NCBI RefSeq assembly: GCF_009208555.1
Contig: NZ_WFLI01000037.1
Location: 1 to 64,000 of the forward strand
Source: Janthinobacterium violaceinigrum
GTDB lineage: Bacteria > Pseudomonadota > Gammaproteobacteria > Burkholderiales > Burkholderiaceae_D
Length of the DNA stretch: 64,000 nt
Direction of reading: 5' to 3'
Part shown: positions 44,563-53,009 of the stretch, piece after piece
Numbering within the stretch: position 1 is the first letter of the stretch
Layout of the letters: each line of letters begins with the position of its first letter
Notes under the pieces: generated by a model
Told to the model about the DNA's origin: nothing
Seen by the model: only the letters and a program-made list of their open reading frames with translations
Databases searched by the model: none
Position numbers and translations under genes: made by a program

Positions 44563-44745
44563 ATGAATAAAAAGCTCGCTGCATTTCTTTTTGCGTCAGG
44601 CCTCGGTTTGGCGGTGACTGCGACGCCAGCCTTGGCAAGCTGCTATAGCGCCTGCGCTGCCGAATGGCGGGCGTGCGTTGCTGGCGGTACCGCTCAAGCA
44701 GAGTGCAACGCCGAGCGGTCCGCCTGCCAGCAAACCTGCAACTGA
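44563..44745 (+). CDS. Small secreted six-cysteine peptide, 60 aa
   Basis: A signal peptide (MNKKLAAFLFASGLGLAVTA, then TPALA) is followed by a 35-residue mature part with six cysteines spaced C-x3-C-x6-C-x9-C-x6-C-x3-C. This is a perfectly mirror-symmetric pattern, as expected for two antiparallel helices locked by disulfides (alpha-hairpinin/CHCH-like). GGGAGAACACC precedes the ATG. The gene stands alone after a 930-bp AT-rich gap and is convergent with a methyltransferase gene. Family not recognised; a role as exported structural, metal-binding or antagonistic peptide is open. Confidence 0.75.
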   Translation: MNKKLAAFLFASGLGLAVTATPALASCYSACAAEWRACVAGGTAQAECNAERSACQQTCN

Positions 44746-44827
44746 CAGGAGGAGTACAGCGCGCTGCGGCAGCCACTATCGTAGCTGCTTGCCGCTGACG
44801 CCAGCAAGCCATGGCGTCGATGGCAGT

Positions 44828-45661
44828 TCAGGCTGCCCGTGCGCGCACGGCGCGCAACCCCCAGCCGGTGGCGATCAATCCGTCACCGGCGTGCAGCGGC
44901 GCCACGGCGTCCATGAACGCGCCGCGCAGGCGCTGCCTGGCGCCGTCGTCCAGGCGGTCGATATCGTAGGTGTCGCGCAGGGCTGCCCACAGTTCGCCCG
45001 GCGTGGTTGTCCACGGTACGTCGATGTCGTCGAATTCAACCTCCGTGAAACCGGCATCGAGCAGCTCGCGCCAGCCGGCTTCCGACCCCGTGCGCCGGTC
45101 GCCGAAGCGTAGCGGCGGCAGCGCGTCGCTGGCGATGGGCTTGAACACGCGCATGAAAACATCGTTGACTTCGCCCAGTAAGAAAGTCCTGCCGACGATG
45201 GCCGCGAACTGGCCGCCGGGACGCAGTACGCGGCGCATTTCCCGCACCACTTGTTCGATGTCGTCCATCAGCATCAGCGCCATGTGCGAGACAAGATAAT
45301 CGATGCTGGCCGATGGCAGGTCCAGCGCCTGACCGCGGCCCGGCAGCAGCCGCACGGAGGCGGGCAGGGCGGCGCGCGCGGCGGCCAGTTCGGCCTCGCT
45401 CATGTCGACGCCGACCAGATGCAGCTGCGCCTGTCGCCGGGCCGCCAGCAAACCCAGCAGGTGGCCATCGCCGCAGGCCAGGTCGAGCACGGTCAACGGC
45501 GTATCCACGGCCGGCACCAGGCTGGTCAGCGCGGCATAGGAAGAGGCGTAGGTGCCGCGGGCGGAGCGCGCGGGCAAGTGCGCAAACGCGGCGCTGGTCA
45601 CGCCGACTTGCCTTTGATGAAAGTCTTGCAGGTACTTTTCGGCAGTTGAAGGCGTGTTCAT
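44828..45661 (-). CDS. Class I SAM-dependent methyltransferase
   Basis: A 277-residue cytoplasmic methyltransferase of the Methyltransf_11/25 type. Motif I is LTVLDLACGDGHLLGLLA, motif II LHLVGVDMSEAELAAA, then DLPSASIDYLVSHMALMLMDD, VVREMRRVLRPGGQFAAIVG (motif III/post-III). The substrate is unknown; small-molecule or ubiquinone-like methylation are equal options. Single gene on the minus strand, convergent with the six-cysteine peptide gene. Confidence 0.88.
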   Translation of the reverse strand: MNTPSTAEKYLQDFHQRQVGVTSAAFAHLPARSARGTYASSYAALTSLVPAVDTPLTVLDLACGDGHLLGLLAARRQAQLHLVGVDMSEAELAAARAALPASVRLLPGRGQALDLPSASIDYLVSHMALMLMDDIEQVVREMRRVLRPGGQFAAIVGRTFLLGEVNDVFMRVFKPIASDALPPLRFGDRRTGSEAGWRELLDAGFTEVEFDDIDVPWTTTPGELWAALRDTYDIDRLDDGARQRLRGAFMDAVAPLHAGDGLIATGWGLRAVRARAA

Positions 45662-45772
45662 GCGAGGTCCGATAGAGGGCGCCCCAGGGCGCGGACGGGC
45701 ATGCTAGCATGGCAGGCTTGCAATATCCGCGCCGTGCCTTCGCCCGGCGGACGTCATGACAGGAGGGTAGAC

Positions 45773-46171
45773 ATGTTGGGCAGCCCGGGGTTTTTCGCTG
45801 TAGATGAGCTCACTGCGGCGAAAATCATGCTCGATGCGCAAAGCGATGGCAAGCGTGTCTTTTGTTTTCCCGGGCATATTTCATCCAAAGCCCAGTTCTT
45901 TGATGGCGTACGCGCCACGTTTCCACTCGATCCCCCATTGCATGGATATCACAGCTGGGACGCGCTGGCCGACTCCCTGTGGTCCGGACTGGAGGGATTG
46001 CAGGAAGAGGATATCGTGATCGTATGGCGCGGCTCCAGGCACATGCAGATGCAGGCCGAGGAGGATTTCGCCATTGCCCTTGATATTTTGCATGATTTGC
46101 CTGGCGCGCTGGCCGACGTCGCGTTGACGGTGAATCAGCCCAAGAAATTGCTGGTGTTGCAGGTGGTGTGA
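45773..46171 (+). CDS. Barstar-like (RNase inhibitor family) protein
   Basis: A 132-residue protein with the barstar layout: a short N-terminal strand, then HISSKAQFFDGVRATFPLDPPLHGYHSWDALADSLWSGL, where FP-x-HGYHSWDAL-x-DSL corresponds to barstar's FP-x-YFG-x-NWDAL-xD-L. AGGAGG precedes the ATG. No barnase-type nuclease adjoins it, so it may be an orphan immunity gene against a foreign toxin. An IS66 relic lies just downstream. Confidence 0.7.
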   Translation: MLGSPGFFAVDELTAAKIMLDAQSDGKRVFCFPGHISSKAQFFDGVRATFPLDPPLHGYHSWDALADSLWSGLEGLQEEDIVIVWRGSRHMQMQAEEDFAIALDILHDLPGALADVALTVNQPKKLLVLQVV

Positions 46172-46283
46172 TTGACAGCTGCATGCAGCGTCGGCGATGT
46201 CTCCGCCTTCCGTACGCTCTGTGGCGCGATCATGTACGACAGCGGGCAACTCGATGCCGAAGTGTTAAAGATCTCCGGAGGCA
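46172..46283. other. Short unassigned gap before the IS66 relic
   Basis: 112 bp with a readable frame (VTAACSVGDVSAFRTLCGA...) running straight into the IS66 fragment region. It may be remnant coding sequence disrupted by the transposon, but no family is identifiable. Confidence 0.3.
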
Positions 46284-46478
46284 ATGGGCCGTCAAACAGC
46301 CGCTTGCCTTCAAGTTGCTAGACGTTTGCGGCTCCATGCCGACGCCGTTCTACGGTTCATAACCGAGCATGTCGTCCTGTTCACGAACAACCTTGTGGAG
46401 CGCACCGTGCGCATGCCCAAAGTGTAGCTGAAAATGAACGTTCAAAATGGTGGTTTCTACCGACTCATCGGACTTTGA
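46284..46478 (+). pseudogene. IS66-family transposase C-terminal relic
   Basis: One frame reads GRQTAACLQVARRLRLHADA, then VLRFITEHVVLFTNNLVERT, then VRMPKV, a stop at 46425, and LKMNVQNGGFYRLIG. This aligns with the IS66 transposase end (RPKQS...RLR-x-HADAVLRFL...VPFTNNLAER-x-VRMPKVKQKISGGFR-x-L-x-G). It has an in-frame stop, no N-terminus and no recognisable terminal inverted repeats, so it is a dead fragment. Confidence 0.8.
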
Positions 46479-46481
46479 TAT

Positions 46482-46934
46482 ATGAACATTATCTTCTCTT
46501 TGGAAGCACCAGCTGCCCAATCGTTCAAGAACCTTTACGACACTACGAATTGGGGCCCTCTTGAACGCGATGTTGGCTTTTATGCCGACGCGCTACGCGG
46601 TTCGTGGGCTTCGGTTTCGGCCTATGATGACGATAGGCTGGTAGCATTTGCCCGCGCAATTTCAGATGGGAAGCTGCATGCATTCATTACAGAAATGATC
46701 GTGGACCCTGAATACCAGCGGCGCAGTCTGGGCGAACAGCTACTGAAGCTGCTTGTTGACCGGTGCCATTTTTTGGGAGTAAATGACATCCAGCTTTTTT
46801 GTGCGGAGGGAAAAGCGGACTTCTATCTGAAAAATGGATTCTCCAGGCGCCCGGATGATGCACCTGGCATGCAGTACAGCGGTGCGCTGACGACAGCCCC
46901 AGGCCTATGGACGCCTGCCGGCGCCGCGGAATAG
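46482..46934 (+). CDS. GNAT-family N-acetyltransferase
   Basis: A 150-residue GNAT. The core shows DDDRLVAFARAISDGKLHAF, then ITEMIVDPEYQRRSLGEQLLKLL, where R-R-x-x-G-x-x-L is the acetyl-CoA-binding motif A (Q/R-x-x-G-x-G/A), and DIQLFCAEGKADFYLKNGFSRR. The substrate is unknown. It begins directly after the IS66 relic, with a weak ribosome site, and may have been brought in or exposed by that element. Confidence 0.83.
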   Translation: MNIIFSLEAPAAQSFKNLYDTTNWGPLERDVGFYADALRGSWASVSAYDDDRLVAFARAISDGKLHAFITEMIVDPEYQRRSLGEQLLKLLVDRCHFLGVNDIQLFCAEGKADFYLKNGFSRRPDDAPGMQYSGALTTAPGLWTPAGAAE

Positions 46935-47344
46935 CCGCCAACGATCAATCGTTTGGTCTGGGCGAAGGAAACACCGTTTGATTGTTGTCCCGGTTGTGGC
47001 GTGGAGCCTGGCTATCAGGATGGCCTGCGTTCGGCTGCCAGGAAATTTCAATAAGAGCGGGGGCAATCCGGAATCCGTTGGGAAAATAGCGCGTTGATGC
47101 CAGTTAACTGGACGCTGGGAGAACAGCTGAAGAATATTCCAGCCGACTACCTTTGACGTCATGTTCCGTTTTCGCAAGAGTCGCACGGATGGCCACCGTT
47201 CGCTGGCAAGCCAGAACGATGCGTGCTCGTGCTACCTGCCGCGACGAGTGCTGACATTTAAATAGCCCGCTCATTAGCCCGTTGCGCTGGATCAGATGGA
47301 GGGCAGAAAAGCCGCCCGGCCTCCCGCGCTGGCTCTATAGTGTG
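46935..47344. other. Unassigned region upstream of comEC
   Basis: 410 bp with interrupted frames on both strands and no recognisable gene. Composition is slightly lower in GC than the flanks. It may be decayed sequence linked to the IS66 relic, but I see no transposon ends. Confidence 0.45.
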
Positions 47345-49828
47345 ATGCTTATCTTCGCACCTGGCGACCATCCCGCTCCCATGCGCACCCTGATACTCGG
47401 CTTTGCCGCTGGCGCCGCCTGGCTGCAGACGCGGGCCACTTTGCCGCCGCACGCAGGCGCGGCGCTGGCGGCCATCGCTGGCATGTCGCTGCTGACGGCA
47501 CTGCTGCTGCGCCGTCATGCGCCCTGGCGTTTTGGCTGGCATTCCGGCTGGCGTTCCATTGCTGCGCTTGCCGCTGGCGTGGGACTGGGCTTTTATTGGG
47601 CTGCCTGGCTGGCCCAGGCCGCCCTGGCGCCGCAGCTGGCGCTGGCCGATGAGGGGCAGGACGTCACCGTCACCGGCACGGTGGCCAGCCTGCCGTACCG
47701 CTTCGAGCAGGGCGTGCGCTTCAATTTTGCCGTGGAAGACGCCGTTGGCGCGCAGGTGCCGCCCCTGATTGCCCTGTCCTGGTATGCGGGCTTTCGCGAT
47801 GAAGTGACGAACGAGGTGGGCGACGTGCAGCCGGGCGAGCGCTGGCGCCTCACGGTGCGGCTGCAGCGCCCGCACGGCAACGCGAACCCCATGGGCTTCG
47901 ACTACGAGGCGTGGCTGCTGGAGCAGGGCGTGCGCGCCACGGGCTATGTGCGGCCGCAGCCGCGCGCGGACACGCCGAACGTGCGCCTGGCGGCCTTCGT
48001 GCCAGCCTTCGGCAATGTGGTGGAAGCGAGCCGCGCGGCCTTGCGCGCAGGCATCTTGCGCAGCCTGGACGGCAAACAGTATGCGGGCGTGATCGTGGCG
48101 CTGGTGGTGGGCGATCAGCGCGCCATCCCCCAGTCGGATTGGCAGGTGTTTAACCGCACGGGTGTCAGCCACTTGATTTCCATTTCCGGCCTGCATATCA
48201 CGATGATCGCGGGCCTGTTCGCACTGGGCGCCGGCGCGCTGTGGCGGCGCTCGTTTTTTTCGGAGCGGCAACTGCCCTTGCTGTTGCCCGCGCAAAAGGT
48301 GGCGGCGCTGGCCGGCGCGCTGGCCGCGTTCCTGTATGTGCTGCTGGCCGGCTTCGGCGTGCCGGCGCAGCGTACCTTGTATATGTTGCTGGTGGTGGCG
48401 CTGGCCTTGTGGCTGGGACGCATCACCAGCATAGGCCACGTGCTGTGCCTGGCGCTGGGCGTGGTCGTGCTGCTCGACCCGTGGGCCGTGCTGTGGCCCG
48501 GTTTCTGGCTGTCGTTCGGCGCCGTCGCCACCATGCTGTACGCGACGGCGGGCCGCACCACGGCGCCGTTGCCGGAGAGCGCCAGCCGTTGGCGGCGCCT
48601 GCGCGCCACCGTGGCGCTGGGCGCGCACACGCAGTATGTGGTGACGGTGGGGCTGGTACCGTTGACGATGCTGCTGTTTTCGCAAGTCTCGCTGGTGTCT
48701 CCCGTCGCCAATGCGCTGGCCATTCCCGTCATCAGCCTGGTCGTCACGCCCCTGTCGCTGGCGGGCAGCCTGCTGCCCGCACCCCTGTGCGACTGGCTGT
48801 TGCTGCTGGCACACGCCATCGTGCAGATGCTGGCGCAGGTGCTGGACTGGCTGGGCGCGCGCCGCTTTGCCGTATGGACGGCGCCTGCGCCGCCATGGTG
48901 GAGTTTTTGCTGGGCACTGTTCGGCACGGCATGGCTGCTGGCGCCGCGGGGATGGCCCCATCGCTGGGCCGGCATGCTGGGCTGGCTGCCGCTGCTGACG
49001 GCCTTGCCGTCCAGCCCGCCGCCGGGCCAGCTGTGGGTGACGGCCTTTGACGTGGGGCAGGGCATGGCCGTGCTGATAGAAACACACGAGCACCGCCTGC
49101 TGTACGACACGGGCCCCGCCTATAGCCTCGATTCCGATGGCGCCAGCAGAGTCATCGTGCCCTATCTGCGCGCGCGCGGCATCGCCAGGCTCGACGGCGT
49201 GATCATTTCCCACAGCGACCTCGATCACGCGGGCGGCGCCGTATCCCTGCTGGAAAATATCAGCGTAGGCTGGCTGGCCTCGTCCCTGTTCGACGGCCAC
49301 CCGGCCGTCGAGGCCCGGCGGCAAGCCCGGCTGCCATATCTGCACTGCATGGCGGGCCAAAGCTGGACCTGGGACGGCGTGCGCTTTGCCATGCTGCACC
49401 CATTGCCCGCCAGCCACACAGACATTTCCCTGAAGCCGAACGCCCGCAGTTGCACCGTGAAAATCACGGCAGGCAAGCATGCCATCTTGCTGGCCGGCGA
49501 TATCGAAGCGGCGCAGGAAGCGCAATTGCTGGCGCGCTCTGCTGACGGCGCACTGGCGGCCGACGTGCTGCTGGCGCCGCACCACGGCAGCGGCACCTCG
49601 TCGACGCCAGCGTTCCTGAATGCCGTCCATCCAGCCCTGGCGATTTTCCAGGTGGGACACCGCAACCGCTATAAACATCCGAAGGCGCAGGTGTATGCGC
49701 GTTATGGCGACATGGGCATTGCGCGGCTGCGCACGGATGTGACGGGGGCGGTGGTGCTGGCGTTCGGGGACGATATTGATGTGACGCAGTACCGGGCCAG
49801 CCGGCCGCGCTACTGGTATGGGCGCTAG
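47345..49828 (+). CDS. comEC: DNA internalization-related competence protein ComEC/Rec2
   Basis: About 827 residues; the inner-membrane channel for transforming DNA. N-terminal membrane segments and an OB-like domain (VTVTGTVASLPYRFEQGVRFNF) come first. The competence domain follows (about 230-520, with GVSHLISISGLHITMIAGL, GFGVPAQRTLYMLL and LLDPWAVLWPGFWLSFGAV). Last comes a beta-lactamase-like domain (VTAFDVGQGMAVLIET, LLYDTGP, ISHSDLDHAGGA, LLAPHHGSGTSS) proposed to degrade the non-transported strand. The start is uncertain (ATG 47345 or 47381; neither has a strong ribosome site). Confidence 0.93.
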   Translation: MLIFAPGDHPAPMRTLILGFAAGAAWLQTRATLPPHAGAALAAIAGMSLLTALLLRRHAPWRFGWHSGWRSIAALAAGVGLGFYWAAWLAQAALAPQLALADEGQDVTVTGTVASLPYRFEQGVRFNFAVEDAVGAQVPPLIALSWYAGFRDEVTNEVGDVQPGERWRLTVRLQRPHGNANPMGFDYEAWLLEQGVRATGYVRPQPRADTPNVRLAAFVPAFGNVVEASRAALRAGILRSLDGKQYAGVIVALVVGDQRAIPQSDWQVFNRTGVSHLISISGLHITMIAGLFALGAGALWRRSFFSERQLPLLLPAQKVAALAGALAAFLYVLLAGFGVPAQRTLYMLLVVALALWLGRITSIGHVLCLALGVVVLLDPWAVLWPGFWLSFGAVATMLYATAGRTTAPLPESASRWRRLRATVALGAHTQYVVTVGLVPLTMLLFSQVSLVSPVANALAIPVISLVVTPLSLAGSLLPAPLCDWLLLLAHAIVQMLAQVLDWLGARRFAVWTAPAPPWWSFCWALFGTAWLLAPRGWPHRWAGMLGWLPLLTALPSSPPPGQLWVTAFDVGQGMAVLIETHEHRLLYDTGPAYSLDSDGASRVIVPYLRARGIARLDGVIISHSDLDHAGGAVSLLENISVGWLASSLFDGHPAVEARRQARLPYLHCMAGQSWTWDGVRFAMLHPLPASHTDISLKPNARSCTVKITAGKHAILLAGDIEAAQEAQLLARSADGALAADVLLAPHHGSGTSSTPAFLNAVHPALAIFQVGHRNRYKHPKAQVYARYGDMGIARLRTDVTGAVVLAFGDDIDVTQYRASRPRYWYGR

Positions 49829-49873
49829 CGCTTTCATGCTACGCTCCCCTGACCATCGTCCGAGGAGTCCCGA

Positions 49874-50395
49874 TTGCGCCATTCCAACCACGCTTATCTT
49901 CTCGGCACGGCCCAGGCCGCCGACATCGCCCCCATCACGGCTTTGCTGCAAGCCAACTCCCCCTCGCAGGGCGGCAGCCTGACGGGCGAGTTTTCGCGCG
50001 ACAAGGTGACGAGTATGGCGGACGGCGCATCGCCCGTCATCGTGGCGCGGCGCGTGGCGGACGGGCCCGTCGTTGGCGTGCTGTTCAGTGCGACGACGGC
50101 CTCCGCGCAAGCGCCTGTGGTGCGGGCCATGCTGGTGGCGTATGCGGGAGGAAAGCGCGCCTATGTTTACGGTCCCGTCTGCATTGCGGACTCGGAGCGG
50201 GGACAGGGCTTGCTGGCGCTGCTGTACGCGGCCATGCGTGCACAGCATGGGGGCGCGGAGGCGGTGCTGTTCATCCGGCGCGACAATATCGGCTCGCTGC
50301 GCGCGCATGAACGGCTGGGCATGCGCGAGGTGGCCGCCTTTGACTTCGATGACGCCGACTTCGCCGTGTATAGCGATGTCATCGTCGCGCAATAG
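49874..50395 (+). CDS. GNAT-family N-acetyltransferase
   Basis: A 173-residue acetyltransferase (RHSNHAYLLGTAQAADIAPI...). Motif A is KRAYVYGPVCIADSERGQGLLALLYAAM (R-G-Q-G-L acetyl-CoA loop), followed by IRRDNIGSLRAHERLGMREV, typical of GNAT motif B. The start is TTG at 49874, supported by CGAGGAGTCC just before it; no ATG fits. The substrate is unknown. It converges on the LysR gene with 3 nt between stops. Confidence 0.85.
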   Translation: MRHSNHAYLLGTAQAADIAPITALLQANSPSQGGSLTGEFSRDKVTSMADGASPVIVARRVADGPVVGVLFSATTASAQAPVVRAMLVAYAGGKRAYVYGPVCIADSERGQGLLALLYAAMRAQHGGAEAVLFIRRDNIGSLRAHERLGMREVAAFDFDDADFAVYSDVIVAQ

Positions 50396-50398
50396 GCG

Positions 50399-51322
50399 CT
50401 AGATTCCCCGTTCATCCGGTATTTCCATCCCTTTTTGCCGCACATATTCGAGGAATAGCCGCGCCCCCTTGGCCATGCGCGAGGTGCCGTAGACGGCATG
50501 GATGCTGGGGTCCAGCTCTTTCGACGACGTCAGCCGGTACGCCGTGCAGACCCTGCGCAGGGTGCCGGCGGCCACGGCGGGTTCGGCCAGCCAGCTGGCC
50601 AGGCGTACGATGCCGGCGCCTTCCAGTGCCGCCTGGAAGGTGGCGATGCCCGAAGTGAAGCGGAAACGCGGTTGCACCTGGTAGCGCACGTTGCGCTCGC
50701 TGGAAACAAAATGCCAGTCGCGCAGGATGCGGGGGGCCGAGTGCATGATGATGTCGTGGCCGGCCAGCTCTTCCGGTTCTTCGGGCGCGCCCATGCGGGC
50801 GATATAGCCGGGCGAAGCGTACATGTAGCGGCGGTAATTCCACAGGGGATAGCCGATCAGTTCGCTGGACTGGGGAAAGGCGCCGCGGATGGCGAAATCC
50901 AGTTTTTCCTGGATGGGGTCGATGGATTTGTCCGAGAAATGGATGTCCACCGACACGTTCGGGTAATCGCGCGAAAATTGCGCCACCACTTTCGGCAGAA
51001 AGCCCAGCGACAGGATTTCCGGCGCCGATAGGCGCACCCAGCCTTGCGGCGAGTTGCTCAGCTCAGCCAGCTGATCTTCCGCCTCGGCCTGCGTTTCCAG
51101 CAAGTGCTTGGCCGACGCGTAATACGTTTCGCCGGCCGTCGTCAGGGTGAACTGTTTTTGCGTGCGCAGGATCAGCTCGGCGCCGATGGCGTCTTCGAGG
51201 AACTGGATGGCGCGCGTGACGGCCGACGGCGAGCGTCCCAGCATGCGCGCCGCATGGATGAAGCTGCGTTTTTCCACCACGGTGCAGAAGGCGCGGATTT
51301 CCCACATCAGTTTCATCGACAT
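50399..51322 (-). CDS. LysR-family transcriptional regulator
   Basis: A 307-residue regulator with an N-terminal winged helix (MWEIRAFCTVVEKRSFIHAARMLGRSPSAVTRAIQFLEDAIGAELILRT) and a periplasmic-binding-like effector domain from about residue 90. GGGAG at 7 nt decides the ATG at 51322 over an upstream in-frame start. It is divergent from a TSUP exporter gene with a perfect ATTGCG-N5-CGCAAT palindrome between them. The classical LysR layout suggests it controls that exporter; the inducer is unknown. Confidence 0.92.
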   Translation of the reverse strand: MSMKLMWEIRAFCTVVEKRSFIHAARMLGRSPSAVTRAIQFLEDAIGAELILRTQKQFTLTTAGETYYASAKHLLETQAEAEDQLAELSNSPQGWVRLSAPEILSLGFLPKVVAQFSRDYPNVSVDIHFSDKSIDPIQEKLDFAIRGAFPQSSELIGYPLWNYRRYMYASPGYIARMGAPEEPEELAGHDIIMHSAPRILRDWHFVSSERNVRYQVQPRFRFTSGIATFQAALEGAGIVRLASWLAEPAVAAGTLRRVCTAYRLTSSKELDPSIHAVYGTSRMAKGARLFLEYVRQKGMEIPDERGI

Positions 51323-51387
51323 TGCGCGCTCCCGGCAAAAGAGGCCAGTAGACCGCACGGGGCGCATTCCGTCAAGCGTTACGCCTG

Positions 51388-51404
51388 ATTGCGTTTTCCG
51401 CAAT
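51388..51404. promoter_or_regulatory. LysR-type operator palindrome
   Basis: ATTGCG-TTTTC-CGCAAT is a perfect 6-bp inverted repeat containing the T-N11-A core of LysR recognition sites. It lies 65 bp upstream of the LysR start and 69 bp upstream of the TSUP exporter start, positioned to control both. Confidence 0.7.
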
Positions 51405-51472
51405 TTGAAGTTGCATCCGGAAAAATCTACGGCGCCTATACTGCCGCTGTCGCCCATTCCTTGTTGCCTATC

Positions 51473-52234
51473 ATGCTGACCATCTCGCTGCTGTGTTTAT
51501 TCGCCTTCTTTGCCGGCCTCATCGATGCAGCAGTGGGCGGGGGCGGGCTGATACAGCTGCCGGCCCTGTTCAACCTGATGCCGAACATGGCGTCGACGTC
51601 CTTGCTGGGCACCAATAAATTCGCTTCCGCCTGCGGCACCACATTTGCCGCCCGCTCTTTCGTGGGCAAGGTGCACATCCCCTGGCTGCTGGTGCTGCCG
51701 GCCGTTGCCAGCGCCTTCGTGATGTCGTTCATCGGCGCGGCCGCCGTGTCCTACGTGCCGCAGCAGGTGGTGCGTCCCATGGTACTCGTGCTGATCATCA
51801 TCATGGCCATCTACACCTTCATCAAGAAGGACTTCGGCAGCATGCGCGAGTCGCGGCCCATCGGCCCCCGCGAACGCATCCTCGCCATCGCCATCGGCGG
51901 CGCCATCGGCTTTTATGACGGCCTGTTCGGTCCGGGAACGGGCAGTTTCCTGATCTTCCTGTTCATCCGCGTATTCGGCTTCGATTTCATCCTCGCTTCG
52001 GCCTGCTCGAAGCTGGTGAATATCGCCACCAACATTGCCGCGCTGGCCTTCTTCATTCCCGCTGGCCACGTGGTCTATGCCGTGGCCGCACCCATGGCTG
52101 TGTGCAACATCCTGGGCGCCTTGACGGGCACCTGGATTGCCGTGCGCCGCGGCGCCGCCTTCGTGCGCATTTTGTTCCTCGTGCTGCTGGTGCTATTGAT
52201 CGTGAAATTGTCCTACGACATCTTCTTCAAGTAA
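51473..52234 (+). CDS. TSUP-family membrane exporter (TauE/SafE)
   Basis: A 253-residue inner-membrane protein with about eight membrane segments. TauE/SafE signatures are FFAGLIDAAVGGGGLIQLPAL in helix 1 and the symmetric second-half repeat GFYDGLFGPGTGSFLIFLFI. The family exports small sulfur or organic anions such as sulfite, sulfoacetate or taurine derivatives. ATG 51473 precedes the first conserved helix. It is the likely target of the divergent LysR regulator and is followed 21 nt later by a HAD phosphatase gene. Confidence 0.9.
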   Translation: MLTISLLCLFAFFAGLIDAAVGGGGLIQLPALFNLMPNMASTSLLGTNKFASACGTTFAARSFVGKVHIPWLLVLPAVASAFVMSFIGAAAVSYVPQQVVRPMVLVLIIIMAIYTFIKKDFGSMRESRPIGPRERILAIAIGGAIGFYDGLFGPGTGSFLIFLFIRVFGFDFILASACSKLVNIATNIAALAFFIPAGHVVYAVAAPMAVCNILGALTGTWIAVRRGAAFVRILFLVLLVLLIVKLSYDIFFK

Positions 52235-52255
52235 GTTTTTGAACGACAACAAGCC

Positions 52256-52951
52256 ATGAAAACCATCCAGGGCGTGCTGTGGGACAACGATGGCGTGCTG
52301 GTCAACACCGAGCAGCTGTTTTACGAAAGCAACCGCGACTTGCTCTTGCCCTACGGCATAGACCTGACGCCGAAGCAATTCTTTGACTGGTTTCTGGACA
52401 ATAACTATGGCGCCTGGCATGTCTTGCTGGGGCAGGGCCATGCGATTGAACTGGTCGACCGCCTGCGCGCCGAGCGTACGGAGCTGTTTGCGCAGCGCTT
52501 GCGCCAGGCGCGCCAGCTGGCCATGCCCGGCATTGATCACGTGCTGGCGGCGCTGCGCCCGCACGTGGCCATGGGCGTCGTCACCAGTGCGTATGAGCAG
52601 CATTTCCGCATCAGCCATGCGGCCACGGGCTTGCTGCCGCACTTCGACTTCGTGCTGACGCGTGAAATGTATGGCGAAAGCAAGCCGGCGCCCGATGGCT
52701 ACCAGCTGGGCTTGCAGCGCCTGGGCCTGGCCGCCGCCCATTGCGTGGCCGTGGAAGACTCGCCGCGCGGCTTGCGCGCCGCGAATGCGGCGGGGCTGGA
52801 ATGCATCGTCTTGCGCAATCCCATGAACCGGCACCATGCGTTTGACGAGGCGTTTTGCGTGGTGGAATCAATGGCCGAGCTGGGTGCGGTGCTGGCCTCG
52901 TTCGTGCCCGGCATGGCGCCCGTGGGCGGGCAATTAGAGGCCTTCCTCTGA
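52256..52951 (+). CDS. HAD-superfamily hydrolase, subfamily IA
   Basis: A 231-residue phosphatase/mutase-like HAD protein. Motif I is GVLWDNDGVLVNTEQL (Asp nucleophile, Asp+2), motif II GVVTSAYEQHF, motif III region GESKPAPDGYQLGLQRL and motif IV AVEDSPRGLRAANAAG. It resembles beta-phosphoglucomutase and phosphoglycolate phosphatase. It lies 21 nt after the TSUP exporter and 58 nt before an alpha/beta hydrolase. The substrate is unknown. Confidence 0.87.
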   Translation: MKTIQGVLWDNDGVLVNTEQLFYESNRDLLLPYGIDLTPKQFFDWFLDNNYGAWHVLLGQGHAIELVDRLRAERTELFAQRLRQARQLAMPGIDHVLAALRPHVAMGVVTSAYEQHFRISHAATGLLPHFDFVLTREMYGESKPAPDGYQLGLQRLGLAAAHCVAVEDSPRGLRAANAAGLECIVLRNPMNRHHAFDEAFCVVESMAELGAVLASFVPGMAPVGGQLEAFL

Positions 52952-53009
52952 TACGTCTTGCCGGCATGCCATTACAATTGCCTATCGCATTCACCGGCAC
53001 CGTCCCACG

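Noticed and set aside
46905-47186. A 93-codon minus-strand frame before comEC
   Set aside because: No family match, no ribosome site, and the region looks decayed on both strands.
47258-50392. A 1044-codon open frame on the minus strand opposite comEC
   Set aside because: It is antisense to a clear ComEC/GNAT pair, is His/Gln/Arg-rich shadow sequence, and has no ribosome site or family features. High GC makes long antisense frames common.
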